Shown here: positions 31,437 to 42,728 of the stretch, piece after piece
Numbering within the stretch: the first letter of the stretch is position 1
Layout of the letters: every line of letters begins with the position of its first letter
Assembly (NCBI GenBank): GCA_934047225.1
Contig: OW204012.1
Location: forward strand, 6,138,001-6,202,000
Length of the DNA: 64,000 nt
Direction of reading: 5' to 3'
From: Ypsolopha sequella
Taxonomy: Eukaryota > Arthropoda > Insecta > Lepidoptera > Ypsolophidae
Made by a program: the position numbers and the translations under genes
The notes under the pieces: model-generated
Databases searched by the model: none
Told to the model about the DNA's origin: nothing
What the model saw: only the letters and a program-made list of their open reading frames with translations

Positions 31437-32123
31437 CAAAACCATTTGTACTTGTTCTTCGTCTAATATTATCTAATAGACTTCATAAAATATAAACAAA
31501 AAAGCGTTCCGCCAACATGGCTGCCGTTCAAGGCTGGAATGTGTGTACGATAAAAAACCAAATAGAAAACAAAAAAAAATCTCGACCAGTTACCCGATGA
31601 TTATGTGAGTTTGTTGATGGATTTTTTATTAGGATCAATTAAAATAATAATTCCAAATATTTATTTAGCGTACAAATATCCAATTTACTATACCTTGATA
31701 AATCATTTTAGATGTGACCGATATTTTTAGGACAAAACAAGTTTGATAAGATTTTCTGTCAAATATCTTTAAGAGCGGTTTCTCAGCTGGATTGTGAAAA
31801 ATTCAAATTCAAAATTCACTCAATAGTTATTCAACAATACCTTATTGCCTATGTATTGTGTATGTTGCCATTGCAAGGTTTCCAATGGTTTCTGTAAATT
31901 AGAATTTCAAAATTTTGGAATATTTCGCTTAATTAGATAAAGGCGGGTTTTTCACAATTTTCATTAACTTTTTTCACTCTTAATATTTTTGCATGTTTTA
32001 TTTAATTCTTTCTTGCCTATTTGTGTTCTATTAATTTTTTATAACAACAATTCATGCAAATGACAAAGCTTAATGGGCTTCACATTTTTTTTCTGTCCAT
32101 TATCAGATTCTATACAGCCATTT
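31437..32123. other. Unassigned AT-rich stretch
   Basis: No gene. 31795-31940 shares CAATAGTTATTCAA and TTTCCAATGGTTTCT words, inverted, with 46840-46990, so a further dispersed repeat lies here. Confidence 0.45.
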
Positions 32124-33253
32124 GTCGATACGGTGTAACATGATTCAACTTATTTAACAGGACTAAACTTAATTTAAGGGTTCTGTCTTTTTCTTTCTGT
32201 ATCGAAAAAGACTAACATGATTTGAAATATACTTTTTGTATATTTTCATATCAACAGATGTTAGCGGTTTTCTAACTTCAATACATATGTCATTTAATAT
32301 TTTTCTATTCGCCTGATGACGACCCCACTTAGGGCTATACTATATATTACTATAGCGCTTTAAACCATTTGATTAAGTATTTATATTTATGTGGAATATA
32401 ACATATATAAAAAATAAAAAGGTTCTAAAACGGTATTTTTTAAAAATAGTAGTTTATGCTACAAGGGCGAAAAGGAATAAATTACGAGGACGATTTAAAA
32501 CACGAGCGTAGCGAGTGTATCATACTACGTTTTTCAATGCATAGTGTGAGGAAATAAAACAAATATAATCTTGTGAACTTTAAATTATGATGGGCTCAAA
32601 AGGACTGTATCCAGAGCCGTTAAACAATGGAAAAAAAAGTATTACATTTATGGTACACAGGAAAGGTTGCAGGTTAGCCAACGTCTCGTAAATAAATAAA
32701 AAAAAAAAATAAAGCCCTAGCGCAAAATAATCGACTTCCTGTTCGGTTTTAATGCATAAAAAGTGGGCCTTTACGAGCGCTTGCACTGAAAAATATTTTT
32801 CAATGCATGTGCTCGTAAAGGCCCACTTTTTATGCATCAAAACCGAACAGAAAGTCGATTATTTTGCCCTAGAGCTATATTATTATTTTTTTATTTTTAT
32901 TTATTTACAATGGTTGGCTAACCTGCAGATTTTCCTGTGTACCATAGATGTTATACTTTTTTTTACACTGTTTAACGGCTCTGGATACAGTCTTTTTGAG
33001 CCAATTATAATTTAAAGTTCACAAGATTATATTTGTTTTCATTTCCTCACACTATGCGTTGAAAAACGTAGTATGATACACGGGCGTAAAAGCAATAAAT
33101 TACTCGGTTACGTTTAAAACACTCGCTACTCTCGTGTTTTAAATCGTCCTCGTAATTTATTCCTTTTCGCCCTTGTAGCATAAACTACTATTATTAACAT
33201 ATTCTAAAATCTAAAGACTAATAATAAGTTAAGTTGTGTTACACCGAATCGAC
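32124..33253. mobile_element. Element with GTCGATWCGGTGTAACA ends, split by a palindrome
   Basis: GTCGATACGGTGTAACATGA at the left faces GTTGTGTTACACCGAATCGAC at the right. The left part continues into AGGACTAAACTTAATTTAAG and TCTTTCTGTATCGAAAA, as in the small MITE 33563-33707, so this is a longer relative. The palindrome 32445-33192 fills most of the interior. Confidence 0.65.
32445..33192. repeat. ~750-bp palindrome (foldback element)
   Basis: The left arm (32445-~32795) and right arm (~32797-33192) are inverted copies with almost no spacer, meeting at GAAAAATATTTTTC. Arms carry AAAAAGTGGGCCTTTACGAG, TGGCTCAAAAGGACTGTATC and ATAGTGTGAGGAAAT. Single-arm relatives lie at 27781-28183 and 49339-49677. 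Overlapping frames on the two strands are mirror images, not genes. Confidence 0.9.
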
Positions 33254-33430
33254 ACTGTAGCTAAACTTCTTGACAATGTGTGTCTAGGTCATAGCTCTGC
33301 TATGCGCTAACTAGTTACTGCCTTGTTAGTACTATAGTGAAGTTACTGAGTACGATAATAAACAGTGACATGCCAAAATAATTTGTTGTCATGAGATGCG
33401 TTTGTGACTTTGAATTGTAAAGAGGTGACA

Positions 33431-33847
33431 CAGTGGCGTGCACAGAACTTTTTGCTGGAAAAGCAAACAATTGGTCAAGAACAACAATAAAAAAAATATG
33501 AAAAAATTTAAATATCACTTTGAAAAAAAAAAAATTGTATGACGCCAGGGTAGACAATTGGTACCGATTCGGCGCAACACAACTGACAAGACTAACCTTA
33601 TTTTGAGCGTCTCGTCCTTGTCTTTTCGATACAGAAAGAAAAGGACAGAACACTAAAATTAAGTTTAGTCCTGTTAATTAAGTCCAGTTGTGTTGCGCCG
33701 AATCGGTGTTAATGTCTACCCTAGAGTGAAAATTTCCTATACAAACTTTTTTTTTTCAAAGTGATATTTAAATTTTTTCATATTTTTTTTATTGTTATTC
33801 TTGACCAATTGCTTGCTTTTCCAGCAAAAAGTTCTGTGCACGCACTG
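33431..33847. mobile_element. hAT MITE with CAGTGGCGTGCACAGAA ends, copy 1
   Basis: Inverted arms of about 110 bp begin CAGTGGCGTGCACAGAACTT and end AAGTTCTGTGCACGCACTG. The flanks are AGGTGACA at the left and GGTGACA at the right, an 8-bp target repeat with one base lost. A small MITE (33563-33707) is inserted at the centre, as shown by comparison with the uninterrupted copy 60426-60687. Confidence 0.8.
33563..33707. mobile_element. Nested MITE with ACCGATTCGGCGCAACACAA ends
   Basis: ACCGATTCGGCGCAACACAA faces TTGTGTTGCGCCGAATCGGT. It is absent from the homologous position of 60426-60687, where GGGTAGACAATGTCTGCCC is continuous. Confidence 0.82.
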
Positions 33848-33989
33848 GGTGACAATGAGCGTTTTTCTCGTTGTTTTTTGTTTTTTAATTTGTTTGGAAT
33901 CCGTGAAAATTTTGTCTTTAATTGGCATAGATTAAATTATGTTAAGGTGTGTTAATTCGAAAACGATTTCGAGATTTAGGCTTCAGTCT

Positions 33990-34340
33990 AAAAAACCTCA
34001 TGATGATGAATATTTTTACGAAAAGGCTGCAACTTCCATTTGCCCTCGTGTGACGTCACTTGAGTAACGGCTGTTTAGAAATGTGTCCTTTGCTATCAAG
34101 ATAAATTTATAATCATTTGCTTCAGACTAATTTGAGAGCTAGATGACAGATGAGTAGAAAGACAGAGACAGACCACTTTTTTTTATAAGCACTCACACAT
34201 CACAATCAGTATAATTTCTAAAATTCTCAAGTGATAAGGTCATCAGACAATTCTTTGAAAAATCATTAAAAAATAATGGTTAATTTATATGCCAAAATAA
34301 TGAAAACTATGTCCTAAAATGGCGTATATTCTCTAAAAAA
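33990..34340 (-). repeat. Inverted copy of the 26036-26400 repeat
   Basis: CATGATGATGAATATTTTTA to CCAAAATAATGAAAAC-ATG matches the other copy in reverse over about 350 bp with many substitutions. Confidence 0.7.
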
Positions 34341-35197
34341 ATATAAAAAAATATATCTATGGGAATTCTTTTAAAGTCTGTGGCTAAAGCTCCAACAGTA
34401 TTATGATATCTATGGGCTAAGGTATACGACAGTGCCATCTAGGTATCTTATTTAACACTAAATTTGACGCAAGGAAAAACGCTGATTGTTGATTGATTTA
34501 ACGCAGGTTAATTATGGAGTAAATTATGATCATAATATAATTTGTCTAAGTGCGAGTCGGACTCGCGCATCTTTAAAGGGTTCCGCACTACCACACAATA
34601 AGGATACGGAACCCAAAAAATGGTTATCACGTCATACTTTTTCATATGTTTTGTTTAGTGGCAGGTTCATTTGAATGAATTATGATATTATTGTTGCTGA
34701 AATTCGTTAAGCGATAGTTAAGAATTTATTAGAAAACGATTTTTCGTAAGGTAGGTATTTTTTCTGGAATAATACTAAAACGAAGCTGATTTCCCAGGTC
34801 ATTTGCCATTCTATAGCGACTAATCCAATGTTCTCGCGACAATTTCGCACGATCACAGAATACAATGGAGGGCGTTCTTTCACTTTTAACCTCAAAACTC
34901 ACGCCATTTTATGTCTGTGAGCACCCGCCATTTTGTCACGTGACCTTATTGGAATTTCGATGTCGGGATTTCGATGGAACTTGATTCAGAATTATATTGA
35001 GTAACCCTATACGTTCGACTATTGTACAGTTAGAAATTTTACATAAATTATACCGTTTTTAGGGTTCCGTAGTCAACAACAAGGAACCCTTAGTTTCGCC
35101 ATGTCCGTCCGTCGGTCTGTTTTATTCCAAAACCCTTGCTAAGTTTTGTAATTGCACAGCCGATTTGTATACCGTCAGTGGAACATAGTGCTCTCAA
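34341..35197. other. Unassigned with two GGTTCCGTA scraps
   Basis: 34546-34620 is an internally deleted 75-bp form that keeps GTGCGAGTCGGACTCGCGC and ATACGGAACCC. 35056-35125 is the TTTTTAGGGTTCCGTAGTCA variant. The rest is unrecognised. Confidence 0.6.
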
Positions 35198-35695
35198 TTA
35201 ACGGGACACCTGACGCTAGAACATCAACAACACCAGATTTTCAAGGGTTCATTGGAAGAAACTAGGTCTCTCCTCATAAAATATATTTGATTTATCGATC
35301 TTTTATCTAAGGATTCCACCTATAAACAATGTTTTAAGATTTATACATTTGTCAAAAAAATATGTTTTCCACCCTCTTTTTTTGGTTATCAAACGTTCGT
35401 TTCAAAAACGCGGTTAAGAGATCAACTTGATATTTTTTATAAAATAGGCAATAGAAATATGAAGGGATGTTACATAAATCCAATATTTTTTTCCATACAA
35501 AATATTTCAGTATTAGCTAAAAACACACCAATTTGTTGTTTCGCTGCGTGATCACTAGTATTACCCGTCCAAGAACAAGAGGCCAAAGAGCCAACATATA
35601 ATCACCTCTATGAAAAGCAAATAAGGTCTTTGCCATTAGACTTATTGTGCTGGATGGGTAATAAAAAAAGTTGCTAGGGTATGCCATCCTCTTAA
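35198..35695 (+). repeat. ~500-bp TTAA-flanked repeat, copy 3
   Basis: 498 bp from TTAACGGGACACCTGACGCT to GGTATGCCATCCTCTTAA. TTAA is intact at both edges. Confidence 0.9.
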
Positions 35696-35932
35696 TTTCT
35701 TACATTTTGTTGTGACATTTATGAATTGTAAATACATATCCTAGGTTCACAAATAACTATTCTTTCTTTCTTTTTTATTTATTATATATAACATACATAA
35801 ATAAGAGATATCTATCTACACATAATTATTAGAATTCAAAATATTTTCAATTTAATAAAACAAGCTATCTACTTATATAAAAGTGGATATGTATATATTT
35901 ATTGTGAATTAACTGGTAATTAATACCCATAT

Positions 35933-36647
35933 TACAAGGTGAATTTGTGAACATCGTCCATGTAAATCAAGGGTCTTCAACCCGCGGCCCTCAGGCCACA
36001 TGCGGTCCGCCGCCGGGACATTTCCTGCGGCCCTCAGAGACTAGAAGAAATATTCGTTTGGAATTTACGCGCCTCATCTCTAAAATCAAACGCCGTTCGG
36101 TCACAAAATAAAAGCAGCGGGTCTACCGCGTAATTCTCATTTTCATCGACATCAACTTGAGATTGAAATTTGACGTGCGTGCGACAACGCCCGCCTCACA
36201 TGCCATCTCTTTTTTTGCTTGAAGTTAATACAAATCAGAATTACGCGGTAGACCCGCTGATATCGACAATCTGGTTAAAAATAAACAAGTTCAATCATCA
36301 CATCAATCTGTATATTGTAATTATTAAACAAATAAAGAATTTCAATTCATTTGTTTGTTATTTAATGTTCACGTGCTGCAATGTGGCCCTCCGACAGACG
36401 TGGACCAAATTTTTGGCCCTCGAGCTAAAAAAGGTTGAAGACCCCTGATGTAAGTGATTATGAACCAATAACGATTTTTGTAAAATTCATTACATTAATT
36501 TCGACTCCCCATAGTGATTCACTCAGGACTGGGAAATTTCGAAATTTCATTATACGAATTTCACAAAAATTGTTATCGATTCATGATGCTGATCAATTAC
36601 CAAGCCTCTAGTATGAATTTGGACGATGATAAAAAAGTCACCTTGTA
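35933..36647. repeat. Palindromic element (as 2384-2649), split
   Basis: Outer ends TACAAGGTGAATTTGTGA and AAAGTCACCTTGTA and the central CCCCATAGTGATTCACT match 2384-2649. A hAT element (35968-36447) interrupts the left arm. Confidence 0.85.
35968..36447. mobile_element. hAT MITE (CARGGGTCTTCAACC ends), 480 bp
   Basis: CAAGGGTCTTCAACCCGCGG faces GGTTGAAGACCCCTG, with GGCCCTC boxes inside both ends. The 8-bp target repeat is ATGTAAAT / ATGTAAGT (7 of 8), typical for hAT. A 92-codon frame (36170-36448) runs into the right end and is not recognised. Confidence 0.88.
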
Positions 36648-36729
36648 TAAGTATCAAACACATCGTAGATCAAAATAAATTTCAAGTAATTCTATACGTG
36701 TAGTAATTTATTAAAATGGTTAGCAAGCC

Positions 36730-37712
36730 TTTTTAGAGTTCCGTAGTACCTAAAAGGTACAAAAGGAACCTTTATGGTGAGAGTCCGTTGTCCGTCCGTC
36801 CGTCCGTATGTCACAGCCTCATAAGGGATCATTCAACAATTACGTGATCACCGGACGGGGGGGGGGGGGGGGTCGGGTGCTTGTATATACATATGGATTA
36901 TTTGGGGGGGTTCCGAAAATAAATAAATTATATTTAAATATTTACGTCCAATTTTGAAAATGACAGACGTAAATAAATATTAAAATGTGTAGGTACATGT
37001 TCCTGTCAAACGTAAGTTTAGATTGACAAATGACACACCCTCTTCCCAAATTTAGGTCATTTAGACCCATAGAAACATGACATACGTGTCAGTGCTAATA
37101 AACAGCAAACATATTAAGCCCGGACGAAGATTACGTAATCAAGACGAGGGGGAGGGGGTTAAAAACAAAAGATTACGCTGTGATCACATAGGGGGGGGGG
37201 GGGGGGGGTTAAAAAAACGGCCAAAAATTACCGTTAAAGATAAAGACATGAAATTTGGCACAAAAATAGCATTAATTTGCCCACATATCATGGTGTAAAA
37301 AAAATATGAAAAATTTTAAATTGTTCAAAATAATGTTTAAAAATGTTCCAAAACTAAAGTGAGAAAAATAAAAAATATTATCCTAAAAATAAAATATTGG
37401 TACCAAATTGTAGATATTAAAAAGCTAGCAGTAACCAAATATATACTTTTACTATATTCACTGGCGCTGATCAAACAAAGATATATGTATGAAAAAACAA
37501 AGATATATGTATGTATGTCCCCCCCTTATCTCCGAAACTGGTTGACCGAAAAATATGAAAAAAAAAACATGGTAATATTTGTTTGAGTAAACATTACAGA
37601 AAAAATATGGAAGTTGAGAAATTCACGAAAAAAAAAATAACAAAATTAAATTCATCATCCACGATACGGAATCCTAGGTACGCGAGTCTGACTTGCACTT
37701 GGCCGGTTTTTT
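36730..37712 (-). repeat. GGTTCCGTA repeat, long form, interrupted
   Basis: In reverse it matches the long form at 47833-48591: GGTACCTAAAAGG near one terminus, GACATGAAATTTGGCAC inside, GCAAGTCAGACTCGCGTACC at the other. It is split by 36824-37238. Confidence 0.85.
36824..37238. mobile_element. Insertion with long poly-G tracts
   Basis: About 415 bp are absent from the homologous position at ~48500. It starts AGGGATCATTCAACAATTAC and contains two TTACG...GTGATCAC-type blocks, each followed by a run of G (around 36856-36872 and 37191-37208). Class unknown. Confidence 0.65.
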
Positions 37713-38027
37713 TAAATTTGTATACCCTTGTTAATTCTGGTAATTAATTCCAACTGGTGTCCAATTAAAGAAAAGTGTACACTGGCAAACGATATCAGTT
37801 TCATCCGCTTAGTTTTGGGTTACACTTAAGGCCCTGTATCAAGCTAAACTTCCGTCCTGCACCAAAAAGCTTATGTTTTTGATTTGTCTATCCTGCTCTA
37901 ATAAACTGTTGCGCACGCAAAACTACCATTATTTTGAATTTGCGGCTACATTTTTATAATTTGTCCTACATTAGGACTTGTAATTAAAAATAATTCCTGT
38001 CACAACATTAAAGTTTTGTGTGAAAAA
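37713..38027. other. Unassigned; contains a relative of the hairpin repeat
   Basis: GATTTGTCTATCCTGCTCTA near 37879-37900 resembles the left arm of 28881-28940. Confidence 0.4.
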
Positions 38028-38232
38028 TATTTACGAGGAGAAAAAGTGTGTTTGAAGACCTTATTTCAATAATTATTTCTATTGAGGAAAAGTTATCCAA
38101 ACATGTTTTCTAAAATCAAAACCTTAGATTTATAGTAAAATTGTATACACTAGAAATTTATTGAATTATTTTTGTGTATTTCATAAAATAAACAGAAAAA
38201 AGCAGCCCTATTTTATTGACATAATGCCTTAA
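38028..38232 (+). repeat. TTAA-bounded element fragment
   Basis: CGAGGAGAAAAAGTGTGTTTGAAGACC to ATAATGCCTTAA matches the 52376-52787 type and keeps one TTAA end. Confidence 0.65.
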
Positions 38233-39750
38233 TAGGGTAAAAAAAAATTGTATTTGGGCAATAATAGAAGGTGCAGCTCGACCAAAAAACTCGAAAATTT
38301 CCTATACAAACTTTTTTTATTGTTGTTCTTTTATTTCCTGAAACACTAATTTATTGTGCAATATTACAAAATAACTATTAAAATAACGAAGAAATTGCAA
38401 ATTGCAGTTAAATAAACTTTCAAGTTAGAGAAATAAGTTTTCAACTCGTTTTTACTTGTCATTGCGAAATGCCGCGTCAGCTGAATAAAAATTTTAGCCT
38501 CGATCCTAAAACTAAAAGTTCATGGGTTACGTTTCTGCAATTAACGTCAGCACATCCATAAATTCGAGAAAAAGTATATGAAATGAAAAAATGAAAAATA
38601 TATTTATTGATACCAACAAATAACTTACATATTAAATTGTGGCACTAGCCTCCATACTAGGATTCCCTGGTGACATGGAGACTAGGTCCTTCCAAAACTA
38701 TATAATATAAAATATTGAAAACATTATAAACATTAAATTATAAATTAGAAACAAAAAAATATCTTTTATAAAATCAATATATAAAAATCTTATGTCTTTA
38801 GATATGATTTTAATAGCAACGCTAAATATAGATACACATTACGTCACTCCTTACTTATAAAATGATCGCTAGACAAATTAATTTTTATCTTAGCAATGAA
38901 TGCTTACGCAAACAAAAAACCAGAGCTTAAATTTATCCTGTTGCTACATGCACGTAAGTGATGTAAGCTAAGTATACTTCATCATCGGATATTTTTTTGT
39001 GTTTGCTCGATTTTAAGTAGACATCAAAATTCAATTAGAAGTTCACAAAAATCCAAGGAAAAATCATGCAAAAAACTGCAGATTCAAGTCTTTTTTGCAT
39101 TTTTATATACCTGCTTGAAGCAAACAAAATGTTTTTGTGGATTTATTATTAACCTGTCTGCTTGCACTTGCAGGGAGATAAATTTGTCCAACCTAACAAC
39201 ATATTTCTATTGTTATATTTTTTCGTTTGTAAGAGGGGGTGAGAAATACATATATATGTTAACACTGTAATAGCAAATAGAGTTTAACATCATTCTTAGA
39301 TACTTTTTGAAAGGAATTTAGTTCAGATGACATAAAAAAGCATTCTCTAGTAAAAAAAAAAACTTGGCCCTGGGGAGCGTCTATAAACCACGTAGTTCAC
39401 GTAGGCTACTGTGGCTTTTTCTTGAACCACCTCTTCCGGGGGTTGTAACGTGTTTTTTTCTATTGCGGCATTTGCCTTGTTTTCTGCCAGGACGTTCGAT
39501 TTCGTTCCAACCGGGTGCCTAGTTTTTTTTTTGTTCAAATATTATAACAAATACAAGTCAAGGTCATGCGCAGCAGGCCTCTCTATTTTTCCCGGACATA
39601 ATCGTTCAATTACCATTCAGCACCTTCATGGTTCATTGTTTTGCAGTGTCTGCGTGTGACCGGTCAATGACGTCACTGTTTTCTATTTTGAGCACATGCA
39701 AACAGTCGTTATTAAAATCGTTATTGAGAATGCAAAAAAACGGGTTCATA
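38233..39750. other. Unassigned stretch
   Basis: A scrap of the CAGTGGCGTGC MITE arm (AATTTCCTATACAAACTTTT) lies near 38298-38318. GGCACTAGCCTCCATACTAGG near 38641 looks like a LINE tail. Frames around 39347-39660 overlap on both strands and resemble nothing. No gene called. Confidence 0.4.
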
Positions 39751-40272
39751 CTTGAGGACCCCAGTCCTCGAGACACCCGTCCTTTAGGACCCCGGTCCTT
39801 GAGAACCCCGATAAATTTGATTATCTTTTTTTTGCCTAATTTTGCTATTATCATGCTGGTGTACCATCGATACAAAAAGTGCTCCAAAGTACATTAATTA
39901 AATAATGTGTTAGTTTGGTTAATGCAACCTAGTTTAGAGTTAAGCTGATATAATTTTATGTTATTCCATATTTTAGATCCCTAGAAATACTAATGACGAC
40001 CCAGAAAAGTGGAACCATTGTTAAAAATTCTACCTGGCCAATAACTAGTTAAATAAAGTAAAAAGTACGCGTAATTTAAAAGCTGCATTATGGACCTAAA
40101 GGCGCTGAAATAAGAGCCACTTTATTAGCAACTGCTGATTATTCATTTTGTTAGTTTAACACTTTTGTTGGCGATTATACTTTAAGCGACATTGGCATTT
40201 TTTCAAATTTATCGGGGTTCTCAAGGATCGGGGTCCTAAAGGACGGGGGCCTAAAGGATCGGGGTCCTCGAG
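39751..40272. mobile_element. Inverted-repeat element with GGACCCCGGTCC motif ends
   Basis: CTTGAGGACCCCAGTCC... and ...GGGGTCCTCGAGG are inverted over about 70 bp. Within each end an 18-bp-spaced AGGACCC(C)-GTCCT motif repeats about three times (39754-39812 and 40213-40270), and AACCCCGATAAATTTGA faces its complement. No target repeat fixed. Confidence 0.7.
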
Positions 40273-40308
40273 GAAAAACCCAAAAAAACCTTCAAAATAA
40301 ATATTTTA

Positions 40309-40625
40309 ATTAAGGTAATATGTCAAAAAGAATTCATGAAATACACGGAAAATTTTGATGAATTTCTGGTATATGCATTTTGACTATATAATCTAGGGTT
40401 TTGAAATTGGAAAACATGTTTGGATAAATTTTCCTCGATAGAAATAATTGTTGTAATGAGGTCCTCAAATACAATTTTTCTCCTCGTTTGACGAATAGTA
40501 ACCATATGCAGAACTGAAACATATTTTATTAGGTGTGTTTCAACAATATCTAGAGATTTGATATTTGAAATTATGCTAGCTATTTTAGTTTTTTTTAATA
40601 AAAATATAAAACCAAATTTTTTGAA
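40309..40625 (-). repeat. TTAA-bounded element fragment
   Basis: TTAAGGTAATATGTC starts it, followed by the TTTCCTCGATAGAAATAATTG words of the 28295 family. The other end is replaced by the palindromic unit cluster. Confidence 0.7.
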
Positions 40626-40632
40626 CAAACTG

Positions 40633-41427
40633 GACTGGGTGCCTATCATAAAAAACATAAATGTACTATTGAATTCCGATTGTTTAAGGATATGTTTACA
40701 CTTGAAGTGACGACACAGTTCGTAAATGTTCAATACACTTTAAAGGCACAATACATTTTGGAAAGTTCAGTTTTTATCTATGTTTTTGATGATAGGCACC
40801 TAGTTCAATTTGCAACTAAAGATACAGTGCTTATCATCAAAAACATAGATAAAAACTGAACTTTCTAAATTGCCTTTAGTGGGTATTGAACTATTTACGT
40901 ACTGTGTCGTCACTTCTAGTGCGAACATATCCTTAGACAATCGGAATTCGATAGTAGATCTATGGTATTGATGATAGGCACCCAGTCCAGCGGGTCTATT
41001 ATGTATCTCTATTTGCCAACTGGACAGGGTGCCTATCATCAAAAACATAGTTATAATATCGAATTACGATTGCCTAAGGATATGTTCGCACATGAAGTGA
41101 CGACACAGATTGTTAATAGTTCAATACCCACTAAAGGAAATTTTGAAATTTCAGTTTTTATCTATGTTTTTGATGATAGGCACCCAGTTCAGTTGGCAAC
41201 AAAAGATACAGAATAGGGGGGCAGATAGCAACTAGAGATACATAATAGGCCCGCTGGTCGAGCTCTACCTTCCACTTGCACACCATAAATTTCAGTTTTT
41301 ATCTATGTTTTTGATGATAGGCACCCAGTTCAGTTGGCAACAAAAGATACAGAATAGGGGGGCAGATGGCAACTAGAGATACATAATAGGCCCGCTGGTC
41401 GAGCTCTACCTTCCACTTGCGCACCAT
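40633..41427. repeat. Cluster of palindrome-ended units with 141-bp duplication
   Basis: GGTGCCTATCATCAAAAACA and its inverse alternate at least three times (40636, 40830, 41030 starts), as in 28972-29372. The final part is a tandem duplication with a 141-bp period (41146-41286, 41287-41427) that differs at about two bases, so it is recent. Confidence 0.85.
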
Positions 41428-41729
41428 AAATTTCTTTCGTCACTCTACTTTCGTTCATCCTTTCTATGTGCTCAAACCACCAAACCATTGCTTCTTCTAT
41501 TCTAGTGACTACGTCATCTTCTTTTAATTAAGGACGAGGTTATGTCCTACTTTCCAACTTCATGCCCGGCCAAGGAAATTACTATGAAAGTCAGTATTCT
41601 GAGTACAGACAGGCAACCGGGTATACGACCTACTTGGTGTCTGTCGCCGCCCTAACCTAACTTTCTTTCTAGTTACGTGATTATGAGCGCGATTAAAAAC
41701 CTAGTTGGATTTTTTTTATTTGACAGGTT
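41428..41729. other. Unassigned stretch
   Basis: No feature recognised. Confidence 0.4.
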
Positions 41730-41978
41730 ATGAAAATGTATAACTGTAAAACTAAGAGATTCAAGCCTTTTGGGGTCGAGACCCTCGGGCCGTGGGGTTC
41801 TGATGCTAAACTCTTTTTCAAAGAGTTTCTGATCGACGCGTGTGGGGATCCGAAGGCTGGCGGCGCGTATCCTGGCCAGAGAATCAGTCTGGCCATTCAA
41901 AGAGGAAACGCTGCCAGCCTTCTAGGTACCCTTCAACATGACGGTGACGATCTAGATAGGATTTTTCATTTAGTTTAG
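41730..41978 (+). pseudogene. LINE-like C-terminal domain, open copy
   Basis: An 82-codon open frame carries F-K-P-F-G-V-E-T-L-G-P-W-G, G-Q-R-I-S-L-A-I-Q-R-G-N-A-A-S-L-L-G-T-L and D-D-L-D-R-I-F. Same domain as 16923-17218 but shorter. The ATG is probably incidental, the fragment being a 5'-truncated retrotransposon end. An AT-rich tail follows to ~42090. Confidence 0.7.
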
Positions 41979-42127
41979 TTTATTTTTATTAGGTATAGGT
42001 TTTATAAGGGTTTTAGATAGTGTTTTGTTTTAGGTAAGTTTTATTTTGTAGGTAAATTTTCAAGTATTTGACTTTTATTTAAGTAGGTATTATTTTGTTT
42101 GAATAAAAACTAGTATAAAGTAAGAGA

Positions 42128-42240
42128 TTCATCTCTGTGACTGTGGTCCCAAAGACTGCTCTTTGGACCATATATTTTTTAACTGTCCTCCTATCTATCC
42201 CAGTATAATTGAATATAATGCCTTTCTTCCCCTTAATATG
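42128..42240 (+). pseudogene. LINE ORF2 Cys-rich tail fragment
   Basis: A short open phase reads L-C-D-C-G-P-K, D-H-I-F-F-N-C-P and then a hydrophobic I-I-E-Y-N-A-F-L tail. This is the C-D-C-G...H...C-P pattern closing many jockey-type ORF2 proteins. Different family from 15445-15714. Confidence 0.5.
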
Positions 42241-42305
42241 TCATAATTATGTCAATCCTACAAAAAAAAACTGTATCCTAGCAAAATTTATCCAATCAAA
42301 TAAAA

Positions 42306-42728
42306 TTAAGGTGATATATCGTCCGTGCAAAAGTCCCCGTTACTCCAGGTGGAAAATCCGCAGTGCGAGAGGGACGGAATCGGGGAAAAAATACGAAAAG
42401 TCGGTTTAAAATTAATACAAAATCAACTAAAATAGCTATGAAAATTTCCATAACCAGTAATTTAGGTACTGTTAAAACCCATCTAAATAAATATTTTTGA
42501 AGTCTGTATGCTATCCCAATTTGTCAGAATATCAAAAAAAGTGTAAATTTAGACCTCATTTCGATAATTATTTCTATCCAGTGAAATTCCTCAAATCTCG
42601 TTTCTGATAGTCCAAAATGTAGAAAAAGGTTCCAAAATTGTTATACTTATTTATTTAACTTGGGACTTGTTTAGAACAGCAGATAAATCACTTCAAAAAG
42701 TGTCGATTTTGACGATATACCCCCTTAA
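42306..42728. mobile_element. TTAA-bounded element, 423 bp
   Basis: TTAAGGTGATATATCG faces CGATATACCCCCTTAA. The interior is related to 63206-63761 (GTCGGTTTA--ATTAATA, AAAATAGCTAT-AAAATTTC, CTGTTAAAACCCATCTAA). Confidence 0.75.
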
